In this document: piece by piece, positions 56,351 through 64,000 of the stretch | Layout: each line of letters begins with the position of its first letter | Numbering within the stretch: the stretch's first letter is position 1 | Source: Winogradskyella litoriviva | GTDB taxonomy: Bacteria > Bacteroidota > Bacteroidia > Flavobacteriales > Flavobacteriaceae | Length of the DNA: 64,000 nt | NCBI RefSeq assembly: GCF_013249065.1 | Contig: NZ_JABRWQ010000007.1 | Location: 1 to 64,000 of the forward strand | Direction: 5' to 3' | Program-made: the position numbers and the translations under genes | Notes under the pieces: model-generated | What the model saw: only the letters and a program-made list of their open reading frames with translations | The model's database searches: none | What the model was told of the DNA's origin: nothing

Positions 56351-58150
56351 TTATATATTCTTGTTACGCTTACGATCTACTTCTTTTAAATAGATTTTAC
56401 GCAATCTCAAGAAGTTTGGCGTCACCTCAACATACTCATCTTTCTGAATATATTCTAAAGCTTCTTCTAAAGAAAACTTAATCGCTGGTACAATCTTAGC
56501 TTTATCATCTGCACCAGAAGAACGTACGTTACTTAATTTTTTAGTTTTAGTTACGTTGACCGTCATATCATCACCACGAGAATTCTCTCCAATTACCTGA
56601 CCTTCGTAAATATCTTCACCTGGATCAACAAAAAACTTACCTCTATCTTGTAATTTATCAATAGAATAAGGAATTGCTTGTCCGTTTTCCATAGATACTA
56701 AAGATCCATTCTGACGTTCTGGAATACCACCTTTAAGCGGCTTATAATCTACAAAACGGTGTGCCATAATGGCTTCACCTGCTGTTGCAGTTAATAATTG
56801 ATTACGTAAACCAATAATACCACGAGATGGCACAATAAATTCACAAACCATACGGTCGCCTTTCGCTTCCATACTAATCATTTCACCTTTACGCATTGTC
56901 ACCATTTCAATGGCTTTACCAGATACATTTTCTGGTAAATCGATTGTCATTTCTTCAAAAGGTTCACATTTTACACCATCAATTTCTTTAATGATAACTT
57001 GTGGCTGTCCAATTTGAAGTTCGTAACCTTCGCGACGCATTGTTTCTATTAATACCGATAAGTGTAATACACCACGACCAAAAACCATAAACTTATCTGC
57101 GCTATCTGTTTCTTCAACTCTAAGTGCTAAGTTCTTTTCTAACTCCTTAGTTAAACGGTCTTTTATATGGCGAGATGTTACAAACTTTCCGTCTTTACCA
57201 AAGAAAGGCGAATCGTTAATTGTAAATAACATACTCATTGTAGGCTCATCTATAGCAATTGTTTTTAATGCTTCTGGGTTTTCAATATCTGCAACTGTAT
57301 CTCCAATTTCAAAGCCTTCTAAACCTACAATGGCACAAATATCGCCTGTTTGTACTTCGTCTACTTTTAAACGACCTACACCTTCAAACGTGTGCAATTC
57401 TTTAATTTTACTCTTTACAATAGAACCATCTCTTTTTACTAATGAGATTTGTTGGTTTACTTTTAAGCTACCTCTTGTTAAACGACCAATAGCAATACGA
57501 CCTGTAAACGAAGAGAAATCTAAAGATGTAATTAACATCTGCGTTGTACCTTCTTCAAATTTAGGCTCAGGTATATGCTCAATAACCATATCTAATAATG
57601 GTTCTATATTTTCCGTTTCATTTTTCCAGTCGTCACTCATCCAGTTATTCTTTGCAGAACCATAAACTGTAGGAAAATCTAACTGCCATTCTTCTGCACC
57701 TAGTTCAAACATTAAGTCAAACACTTTTTCGTGTACCTCATCTGGTGTACAGTTTTCCTTATCTACTTTATTAACAACTACACATGGTTTTAATCCTAAA
57801 TCAATTGCTTTTTGCAATACAAAACGTGTTTGTGGCATTGGCCCTTCAAAAGCATCTACTAAAAGTAAAACACCGTCTGCCATGTTTAATACACGCTCTA
57901 CTTCACCACCAAAATCCGCGTGACCTGGTGTATCTATAACATTGATTTTAGTGTCTTTGTAGATTACAGAAACGTTTTTTGAGGTAATAGTAATACCACG
58001 TTCTCGTTCTAAATCATTGTTATCTAGAATTAACTCTCCTGTTTTCTCATTTTCGCGGAATAACTGACAGTGGTGCATAATTTTATCTACCAATGTTGTC
58101 TTTCCGTGATCGACGTGTGCAATAATTGCAATGTTTTTAATCTTAGTCAT
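56351..58150 (-). CDS. typA: Translational GTPase TypA/BipA
   Basis: This 599-residue ribosome-associated GTPase is needed for assembly and stress adaptation. P-loop AHVDHGKT at 11-18, DTPGHADF, NKVD and the BipA-specific C-terminal block with GLRNQLLTATAGEA are present. Length is standard. It appears monocistronic with a -7 element at 58175-58182. Confidence 0.98.
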   Translation of the reverse strand: MTKIKNIAIIAHVDHGKTTLVDKIMHHCQLFRENEKTGELILDNNDLERERGITITSKNVSVIYKDTKINVIDTPGHADFGGEVERVLNMADGVLLLVDAFEGPMPQTRFVLQKAIDLGLKPCVVVNKVDKENCTPDEVHEKVFDLMFELGAEEWQLDFPTVYGSAKNNWMSDDWKNETENIEPLLDMVIEHIPEPKFEEGTTQMLITSLDFSSFTGRIAIGRLTRGSLKVNQQISLVKRDGSIVKSKIKELHTFEGVGRLKVDEVQTGDICAIVGLEGFEIGDTVADIENPEALKTIAIDEPTMSMLFTINDSPFFGKDGKFVTSRHIKDRLTKELEKNLALRVEETDSADKFMVFGRGVLHLSVLIETMRREGYELQIGQPQVIIKEIDGVKCEPFEEMTIDLPENVSGKAIEMVTMRKGEMISMEAKGDRMVCEFIVPSRGIIGLRNQLLTATAGEAIMAHRFVDYKPLKGGIPERQNGSLVSMENGQAIPYSIDKLQDRGKFFVDPGEDIYEGQVIGENSRGDDMTVNVTKTKKLSNVRSSGADDKAKIVPAIKFSLEEALEYIQKDEYVEVTPNFLRLRKIYLKEVDRKRNKNI

Positions 58151-58174
58151 AACTGATGCTGATTTTTAAGCGTG

Positions 58175-58182
58175 CAAATGTA
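58175..58182 (-). promoter_or_regulatory. -7 element for typA
   Basis: TACATTTG on the minus strand, 24 bp before the ATG. The same octamer as the tRNA-tuf promoter. No clear -33. Confidence 0.5.
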
Positions 58183-58361
58183 CGTCTTATTCTGCGTTTT
58201 ACGTTAATAATATGTTATTATTTCGGTTTCTACTAATTTGAAGTTGTATATTACGTTAATTAATTGATTAACAACGTAAAGCTTATTTTAAAAAACCAAT
58301 CGCTAATCTGGCTATTAAAAATATTTTTTTCTTAGAATCTGATCCCTTAAAAAATTCACAG

Positions 58362-58721
58362 ATGCAATACATTAGCAAACTCACAAAGTTTATTCCTTAC
58401 CTCTATTTTATATCGGTAATTGTATATTGGTTTACAATTATTAACAAACTCGAAGGCATATCGGCTTATCCTATATTGTTATTTGCAATTCCATTTTTAT
58501 GGCAATTAATTAGACCTAGTAAAAAACTCAATTTTAGCTTAGGAATTGTATTTGTTTGCTTATCCTCTTACTTAATTTTAGCTTATTTTTTTAACTTATT
58601 AAACATTTTAAACTGGACAGATACGTTCGAAAAACTATTACTCTATGGTGGAATTTTAGTTGTAGGAAATTTTATTATGTCGCTTTGGATGGTGAGAAAT
58701 AGTATTAAAAAAGTTTTTTAA
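58362..58721 (+). CDS. Small integral membrane protein of unknown function
   Basis: The 119-residue protein has four likely membrane spans (about 11-27, 36-48, 56-80, 91-110) and no recognisable motif. It stands between typA (divergent) and the lipoprotein gene, 37 bp upstream of the latter, with which it may be co-transcribed. Confidence 0.65.
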   Translation: MQYISKLTKFIPYLYFISVIVYWFTIINKLEGISAYPILLFAIPFLWQLIRPSKKLNFSLGIVFVCLSSYLILAYFFNLLNILNWTDTFEKLLLYGGILVVGNFIMSLWMVRNSIKKVF

Positions 58722-58758
58722 ATACTATATTTACAACTTAACCATAAGTTAATAAGCT

Positions 58759-59298
58759 TTGATACCAATTCTAAATTTTAAGAACCTAAAAATTTATTTT
58801 TATTTCACATTTTTTCTGTTGCTATTTGGTTGCCCTTCAGAAGATGATTGCACAAAAACAATAACCATACCTCAAACTTATTTTGTAGGTAATCAAAGTT
58901 ATTCTAATGAAATAACACAAGAAGTTCCTTGCGACTATCCCGAACCTACTGAGCCAGAATTAATAGAAGCACCCGTTTTAGAGAATTTTTCTTATGAAAT
59001 ATTAAGTTTTAATTATGAACCAGATACAGGTAATAACACCACATTACTTCAATATGAGATTCAGCTTAATAATCATAATAGTTTTGATGTTACAGGCTTT
59101 CCTATAATAACAATATACGACGGAAATTTTGAATACTCCGGAAACCTCTCTGCAGATGCTGATGAACCCTGTAATGAGATTTCAGCGAATTCTAGCTGTA
59201 TACTTTCAATGAATAAAGAATACGAAATAGAACCTGGGATTCTTCCACTAGACACCTACCAAATTGTTAATGTAGAATACCTTGCAATTAACCAATAA
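58759..59298 (+). CDS. Small lipoprotein of unknown function
   Basis: The 179-residue product has a signal peptide with lipobox LLLFGC at Cys25. The mature part is acidic and rich in Pro, Thr and Tyr, with strands suggesting an Ig-like domain and paired cysteines (DDCTK, QEVPCDYPEP, DEPCNEISANSSCILS). The only start available in frame is TTG at 58759, because an in-frame TAA lies two codons upstream. Family not recognised. Confidence 0.6.
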   Translation: MIPILNFKNLKIYFYFTFFLLLFGCPSEDDCTKTITIPQTYFVGNQSYSNEITQEVPCDYPEPTEPELIEAPVLENFSYEILSFNYEPDTGNNTTLLQYEIQLNNHNSFDVTGFPIITIYDGNFEYSGNLSADADEPCNEISANSSCILSMNKEYEIEPGILPLDTYQIVNVEYLAINQ

Positions 59299-59350
59299 TC
59301 CACAGCATTAATGTTGTTGCTATTAAGGATTAAAAGTTATAGTTAAATAG

Positions 59351-59358
59351 TATATTTG
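59351..59358 (+). promoter_or_regulatory. -7 element for kdsA
   Basis: TATATTTG, 27 bp before the kdsA ATG, matches TAnnTTTG. No -33 TTTG at the usual distance. Confidence 0.5.
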
Positions 59359-59385
59359 CACACTAATTATTGCCTTTAAATTGAT

Positions 59386-60204
59386 ATGGATTTAAAACTT
59401 ATTCCTAAATTAAAACATACAGATTCTAATAACTTCTTTTTACTATGTGGACCATGCGCTATAGAAGGCGAAGACATGGCATTACGCATTGCTGAAAAAG
59501 TGATAAAAATTACTGATAAACTAGAAATTCCATACATCTTTAAAGGCAGTTTTAAAAAAGCCAATAGAAGTAGAATTGATAGCTTTACAGGCATAGGTGA
59601 CGAGAAAGCTCTAAAAATTCTTAAAAAAGTTTCTGAAACTTTTGATGTACCAACGGTTACCGATATTCATGAAGTTTCTGATGCTGCTTTGGCTGCCAAA
59701 TATGTAGATGTACTTCAAATACCTGCATTTTTAGTACGTCAGACAGATTTAGTAGTTGCAGCTGCCAAAACCGGAAAAGTAGTAAACTTAAAGAAAGGGC
59801 AATTTATGAGCCCTGAATCTATGAAACATGCTGTACAAAAAGTAAAAGATGCTGGCAATGAACAAGCATGGATTACAGATCGTGGTACTATGTTTGGTTA
59901 CCAAGATATGATTGTAGATTTTAGAGGTATCCCAACCATGCGAAAATTTGCGCCAACTGCTTTAGATGTGACGCATTCTTTACAACAGCCTAACCAAACT
60001 GCTGGTGTTACAGGTGGACGACCAGATATGATTGAAACTATCGCCAGAGCAGGTGTGGTTAACAATGTAGATGGTTTATTTATTGAAACACATTTTGATC
60101 CTGCAAATGCAAAAAGTGATGGTGCTAACATGTTGCATTTAGATAATTTAGAACCATTATTATCAAATCTAGTAGCTATTAGACAACTCGTAACTGGCTT
60201 TTAA
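59386..60204 (+). CDS. kdsA: 3-deoxy-8-phosphooctulonate synthase
   Basis: The enzyme condenses phosphoenolpyruvate with arabinose-5-phosphate to make Kdo-8-phosphate for LPS. The 272 residues are standard. Motifs include LCGPCAIEGEDMALR, FKGSFKKANRSR, QIPAFLVRQTDLV, ITDRGTMFGYQDMIVD and the metal/substrate block TAGVTGGRPDMIETIAR. It confirms an LPS-bearing Gram-negative. The kdsB/kdsC genes are not adjacent. Confidence 0.97.
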   Translation: MDLKLIPKLKHTDSNNFFLLCGPCAIEGEDMALRIAEKVIKITDKLEIPYIFKGSFKKANRSRIDSFTGIGDEKALKILKKVSETFDVPTVTDIHEVSDAALAAKYVDVLQIPAFLVRQTDLVVAAAKTGKVVNLKKGQFMSPESMKHAVQKVKDAGNEQAWITDRGTMFGYQDMIVDFRGIPTMRKFAPTALDVTHSLQQPNQTAGVTGGRPDMIETIARAGVVNNVDGLFIETHFDPANAKSDGANMLHLDNLEPLLSNLVAIRQLVTGF

Positions 60205-60248
60205 AAGACACTTTTTTAGATAAAACCAATACCTCTATTTATATAAAT

Positions 60249-61973
60249 ATGAAAAAACTGCCTCTTAAATTATACTTAACCGCGTTAATTATATTTTCCT
60301 GTTTTATAAGTAAGGCTGAAAACTTTTTAGTTGCATCGCAAACAGAATTTAATTCGGCCCAAAACAGTGCAGTTTCAGGAGATATTATTGAATGGGAGTC
60401 TGGTACTTATGCTAACATCACCTTGAATATTACCAAAAACAATTTAACGGTAAGAGCACAAATTGCAGGAGAAGTTATATTTAATGGAAACTCAAAAATG
60501 AATATCACTGGAGATAATTTAATAGTAAGTGGGTTTCAATTTATTGGTGGTAATATTGGCACCAGTAATGTAATAACGATTGAAGCAGATAACCTTAATA
60601 TCAACAATATAAATATAGATAATTATACATGTTATAAATATTTAATTGTTGACGAAAATGCGCTCAATGTTGATATTTCATATTGCAATTTTGAAAATAG
60701 AGCCAATTATGCTGACCAGAATATCCTCTCCATTTTGGTAGATGACACAAATCCAGGATATCACAAAGTTCGTCATTGTTCTTTTAAAAATTTCAGTGCT
60801 TATGGTGCTGATATTGGTGACGCAGGTGTAGAACCTATTAGAATTGGAGTTAGCACGCAAAGAACATTTATAAGCAGGTCTATTGTTGAATATTGTTATT
60901 TTACGCAGTGTAATGGTGATGGTGAGATTGTATCTAATAAAGCTAGGCAAAATGTTTATAGATATAATACTTTTGAAAATAATCCAAATTCAGAATTTGT
61001 ATTACGTCATGGATCTGAAAATATAGTCTATGGTAACTTTTTTCTTAATGGAATGGGAGGCGTAAGAATACGCGAAGGAAAAGATCATTTTATTTACAAC
61101 AATTACTTTAGTGGTTTAACCTCTAGAACAATATATTTAAGTGATAGTGATGGTGATTCGGCTGCTGATCGTTTAGACAGAATCACTATTGCTTTCAACA
61201 CCTTTGTAAATTCAGAAGAGCTAAGATTAGATAGAGCTAATAACAACCTTACAACCAATATTACGCTTGCTAATAATATTTTCGCGCAACCAATAGATGA
61301 CCATTTTAGAGATGCTACAGGCAATGAATTATGGTTAGGTAATATTGTTTTAGGATCTTTAGGTATTACACAACCAAGCTCAGGTATTACAATCACAAAC
61401 CCTCAATTAACTATTAATAGCGAAGGCTATTATGGTATTGCTAGCAATAGTCCAGCAATAAATGGTGCACAATCCGGATTTACAGCAATACCTTCTTATA
61501 CAGGATTAGTTTTTGATAATGATATCAATTTAGATTTAATGCAAGAGACTAGACCAAGCACTATGGCTTTAAAGGATATTGGTAGTTTAGAATATCCGCA
61601 TACTGCAATTATTAAACCATTTGCAACCGAAGAAAATACAGGACCTTTGTATTTAATGGAAACATTAAGTATTAGCGATTATATAACAAATTCTGAATCA
61701 GAAATTTCTATCAGCACCTTTCCTAATCCTAACACTAAGGGACTAAATGTGATTTTAAAAATTGTTAATCCTACACAATTAGAATTATCAATTTTAGATT
61801 TAACAGGAAAGAGCATAAACACGCTAGATAGTTTGTCTTTGTTACCAGGAGAAACAGTAATAGAACAGGACATTTCAATGTTACAATCTGGAGTTTATTT
61901 AATAAGAGCAATTTCAATAGATTTAAACACTAATCAGAAAAGTGAAGAAACAATTCGGTTTATAAAAAACTAA
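60249..61973 (+). CDS. Polysaccharide lyase family 6 (alginate lyase/chondroitinase B-like) with T9SS sorting domain
   Basis: The 574-residue protein has a signal peptide (FSCFISKAE-N), a right-handed beta-helix (about 25-410) and a C-terminal T9SS type A sorting domain from about 485 (ISTFPNPN ... GVYLIRAISIDLN). The PL6 catalytic pair is visible: Lys231 in GEIVSNKARQNVYRYNTF and Arg253 in FVLRHGSENIVYGN, 22 residues apart, close to chondroitinase B spacing. Alginate is the likeliest substrate in a marine flavobacterium. No SusC/SusD or other lyase genes adjoin, so it is outside a utilisation locus. Confidence 0.88.
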   Translation: MKKLPLKLYLTALIIFSCFISKAENFLVASQTEFNSAQNSAVSGDIIEWESGTYANITLNITKNNLTVRAQIAGEVIFNGNSKMNITGDNLIVSGFQFIGGNIGTSNVITIEADNLNINNINIDNYTCYKYLIVDENALNVDISYCNFENRANYADQNILSILVDDTNPGYHKVRHCSFKNFSAYGADIGDAGVEPIRIGVSTQRTFISRSIVEYCYFTQCNGDGEIVSNKARQNVYRYNTFENNPNSEFVLRHGSENIVYGNFFLNGMGGVRIREGKDHFIYNNYFSGLTSRTIYLSDSDGDSAADRLDRITIAFNTFVNSEELRLDRANNNLTTNITLANNIFAQPIDDHFRDATGNELWLGNIVLGSLGITQPSSGITITNPQLTINSEGYYGIASNSPAINGAQSGFTAIPSYTGLVFDNDINLDLMQETRPSTMALKDIGSLEYPHTAIIKPFATEENTGPLYLMETLSISDYITNSESEISISTFPNPNTKGLNVILKIVNPTQLELSILDLTGKSINTLDSLSLLPGETVIEQDISMLQSGVYLIRAISIDLNTNQKSEETIRFIKN

Positions 61974-62073
61974 TTATTTCTCTCAGTAAGTAAAAAAACA
62001 ATATCAGCACTATAATGCTTTAGAATTTAAAACACTTATTTTAAGCCAATAGCAACATAATTATTAAGTTAAA

Positions 62074-62610
62074 ATGAAGAATACACAGCTTTTAATAATT
62101 TCCATATTATTATTTTGCAATTTTGGCTTTGCTCAAACTGGAGAAACTAAATCATCAAAAGAATCAACTAAATTAGAATTCATTTTTTCGCCAGGCGTTC
62201 TAGTTCAGAAAGAAATTTTTACTGAATTTAATATTATTCTTGGAGAAGTAAGTGATATATTTCCTCCTAAATTTTTTCCTGTAGTAGGCGTTCAAGGTTA
62301 TAGAATCGGATTAGAAACTAATTTAAAAAGTAACGAAGATTTTATAATTGCTCCAAAATTAGGTTACGAAATATCTATTACTTTTTTCTCTATGAGATTA
62401 AGTGCATTAAACTATTTTCAGAATAACAAATCAGAATTTAGAATTTTACCAGAGTTAGGTGCAAGCTTTGGTGGTATGTTTAACCTTACTTATGGTTATG
62501 GCATTAGCTTCAACAACACTATAAGTGGAATATCGAATCATCGATTATCCTTTAGCATTAATTTAAATAAAAGATTATCTAAAGCAAATTCTAGACTTCG
62601 AAATCATTAA
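62074..62610 (+). CDS. Exported small beta-barrel-like protein of unknown function
   Basis: The 178-residue product has a signal peptide (LFCNFGFAQ-T), and the mature region consists of alternating hydrophobic strands (KLEFIFSPGVLVQKEI, FIIAPKLGYEISITFFSMRL, ASFGGMFNLTYGYGISF) as in small outer-membrane barrels. Family not recognised. It is preceded by 100 bp of A+T-rich spacer without a clear promoter. Confidence 0.65.
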   Translation: MKNTQLLIISILLFCNFGFAQTGETKSSKESTKLEFIFSPGVLVQKEIFTEFNIILGEVSDIFPPKFFPVVGVQGYRIGLETNLKSNEDFIIAPKLGYEISITFFSMRLSALNYFQNNKSEFRILPELGASFGGMFNLTYGYGISFNNTISGISNHRLSFSINLNKRLSKANSRLRNH

Positions 62611-62776
62611 TATTTATGAAAAACCAATTTTAAAAAAGACCAGCTACTTTAGAGTATATTACTGAATTTACTTCGATTTATTGAAATACAATTACGCTAT
62701 AAATTCTGAGCACTTTTCCAAAAAAATTTAAAGTTTATTCCACTGTTGCTATAATATTGAAACTTAGGAAGAAAAA

Positions 62777-62811
62777 TTTACACTTTTTACTTTACACTTC
62801 TTACTAATTAT
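62777..62811. repeat. 7-bp phased degenerate tract
   Basis: Five consecutive 7-mers, TTTACAC TTTTTAC TTTACAC TTCTTAC TAATTAT, lie in the spacer between convergent genes. Confidence 0.55.
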
Positions 62812-62837
62812 TTTTTACTGAAATCTGAGACTACTAA

Positions 62838-63206
62838 CTAACCTTTCTTATAAAACCCTTTTCCTTTTAGTCCTTCCACCTCTTTTAATATTGAAATAAA
62901 AACAGCATCATCTATATCCTTTAGCGTTTTATAACGCAAAGATTTTACCACCTTCCGTTTTTCTGTTACCAAATAAGCATCCCATTTTTTAGATAAATGT
63001 GCCGAGTGCCAAAAGCCAACATCTACATAATCTTTACTTTGATTAATGTAGCAAATTGGGCGTTTATCTATGTAATAACATGGCAGTTTCCATTTGTATA
63101 ATAATTCTGCATCTGGCAACGTGTGCTCAATTAACATCTGTAAATGCAAATAAATAGATTTATAAGGTTCTGGTTGTTTAAGAATGTGTACTTCAGCCGG
63201 ATTCAA
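62838..63206 (-). CDS. DUF1801 (YdhG/CyaY-like fold) domain protein
   Basis: The 122-residue cytosolic protein matches DUF1801, with LPDAELLYKWKLPCYYIDKRPICYINQSKDYVDVGFWHSAHL corresponding to the core. The C-terminal LRYKTLKDIDDAVFISILKE is standard. Function unknown. It converges with the 62074 gene. Confidence 0.85.
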   Translation of the reverse strand: MNPAEVHILKQPEPYKSIYLHLQMLIEHTLPDAELLYKWKLPCYYIDKRPICYINQSKDYVDVGFWHSAHLSKKWDAYLVTEKRKVVKSLRYKTLKDIDDAVFISILKEVEGLKGKGFYKKG

Positions 63207-63394
63207 GTCTTTTGATATTAATTTATGTTGTTAACGCTTTATTGGATAATCTTAAAATGCGTATTAAAATAATATCTAAAATACTGATTTTGAATTAATA
63301 ATTGTCATTAAAAATCTTTTTAACTGATCGGCATCATTTAGCACATATCAACTATAAAGTACTTTTATGTATTAGTAATTTAAACATTAATGTT

Positions 63395-63718
63395 ATGCTT
63401 AAAATTAAAAATAATACAACTAAAACAATTTATTGGATGTTATTGATTCTATCACTAATTATCGGTTTTGTTTTTTATGGAAGCTTACAAAACGACTTTA
63501 GTTTAAGATTTCGTGTTTTATTCTCAGGTATTCCGTTTCTACTATTTGTTACAGGTATTTTTGGATTGTTATGGCCAAAAATTAAACCAGAAGGTGATGA
63601 AGTTTACATTGTTCATTCACTATTAATAGGTCTTTTTTTTATTATACTATTTTTTATTCATGTTTGGATTTTACTACCTAGTATCTGTCCAGATTTTGGT
63701 AATTGTTTAGGCGTTTAA
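63395..63718 (+). CDS. Small integral membrane protein of unknown function
   Basis: From the ATG at 63395 there are 107 residues with three membrane spans (about 13-30, 39-58, 74-94) and a C-terminal ICPDFGNCLGV. A TTG 31 codons upstream (63302) opens the frame further, but those residues are polar and non-conserved-looking, so the ATG is chosen. No family is recognised. Confidence 0.6.
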   Translation: MLKIKNNTTKTIYWMLLILSLIIGFVFYGSLQNDFSLRFRVLFSGIPFLLFVTGIFGLLWPKIKPEGDEVYIVHSLLIGLFFIILFFIHVWILLPSICPDFGNCLGV

Positions 63719-63756
63719 TTAACAGTACAGAATAATAACATGCAAATAATTTGTTT

Positions 63757-64000
63757 CTAAAAAACAAAAGGAATAATACGTTTTACCTTTTTAGAATATT
63801 GAGCATAATCCTTAAAGGCAATCAATAACTCTTTTTCTTCTAATAACATTCTAACATAGGTACAAATTACTATGACAATTACTGCTATTAACGTTTTTAT
63901 ATTTGGGTAAGCAATTAAACAGCCTATAAAAAAATAAATAATTGCTGCATAAATAGGATGTCTCAACCATTTATATGGTCCATTTGTAACCAGTTTCTCT
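63757..64000 (-). CDS. Isoprenylcysteine carboxyl methyltransferase (ICMT/PEMT) family protein, 5' end beyond window
   Basis: The frame is open from the stop at 63757 to the window edge, 80 codons seen. It carries the family block LVTNGPYKWLRHPIY, two membrane segments, and the terminal RMLLEEKELLIAFKDYAQYS SAM-binding region. Members methylate lipid or protein cysteine targets or phospholipids; the substrate here is unknown. A TTG at 63966 is not the real start because conserved sequence continues upstream of it. Confidence 0.8.
   Translation of the reverse strand, partial: EKLVTNGPYKWLRHPIYAAIIYFFIGCLIAYPNIKTLIAVIVIVICTYVRMLLEEKELLIAFKDYAQYSKKVKRIIPFVF

Noticed and set aside
60249-61973. 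Pectate lyase or epimerase assignment for the beta-helix protein
   Set aside because: The Lys/Arg pair with NGDGEIVSNK and LRHGSENIVYGN contexts fits PL6 better.

Overview
The window is chromosomal DNA from a marine-type member of the Bacteroidota, most likely family Flavobacteriaceae. The support is the strong A+T bias, promoters of the TTTG-N18/19-TAnnTTTG type, absence of Shine-Dalgarno leaders, a C-terminal type IX secretion (T9SS) sorting domain, 'Q-E' signal-peptide junctions, and lineage-typical families (DUF3467, DUF2851, DUF1343, AgcS carriers with an N-terminal extension, TPR plus beta-barrel pairs). I see no phage, insertion sequence, CRISPR array or recognisable defence system. 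Genus cannot be fixed from the sequence alone.

Layout. 1-2479 (-): 5' part of a large thrombospondin-type-3-repeat surface protein, cut by the window edge, with a good promoter at 2620-2650. 3072-5034 (+): prfC and a small Fe-S protein, closed by a strong terminator. 5273-20361 (-): the information-processing backbone, read from high to low coordinates: xerC-like recombinase, hpf, tRNA-Thr/Tyr/Gly/Thr, tuf, tRNA-Trp, secE, nusG, rplK, rplA, rplJ, rplL, rpoB, rpoC, DUF3467. 20479-26880 (-): acyl-CoA dehydrogenase, HhH protein, AgcS amino-acid carrier, potassium channel, PspC-like protein, DUF2851. 27003-31929: endonuclease-like protein, PLP-dependent cysteine synthase-family enzyme, FtsX/LolC-like permease and a divergent NamZ-type muramidase. 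31931-35682 (-): small exported protein, then a tightly packed set of GDPD lipoprotein, sterol-desaturase-family hydroxylase, thioredoxin-fold-like protein and YkgJ protein. 35753-43146: methyltransferase, amidohydrolase lipoprotein, outer-membrane barrel and a 1006-residue TPR protein. 43393 ftsE.

44147-56202 is a surface-polysaccharide locus of mixed orientation: KpsS-like capsule protein, three glycosyltransferases, FdtA ketoisomerase, FdtB aminotransferase, two tandem paralogous Wzx flippases, and an acyl-transfer module (MBOAT, SGNH-like membrane protein, FemAB/GNAT-like protein). Together these could build a dTDP-3-amino-3,6-dideoxyhexose, assemble a repeat unit, O-acylate it and flip it. 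The nucleotide-sugar entry enzymes and a polymerase are not in view. The right end holds typA, two small unknown genes, kdsA (Kdo synthesis for LPS), a secreted PL6-family lyase with a T9SS tag, a small barrel protein, a DUF1801 protein, a small membrane protein and the 3' part of an isoprenylcysteine-methyltransferase-like gene.

The most unusual signals are in non-coding DNA. Several intergenic spacers carry degenerate tracts phased at exactly 7 or 8 bp with different unit sequences (10032-10087, 29236-29270, 36477-36500, 36563-36602, 62777-62811). The one between rpoB and rpoC folds into an 18-bp hairpin. The hpf terminator and the tRNA-tuf promoter are interlocked, two strong hairpins sit between rplL and rpoB, and namZ and an ABC permease start only 9 bp apart in opposite directions. 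No clearly new defence or mobile system was found.
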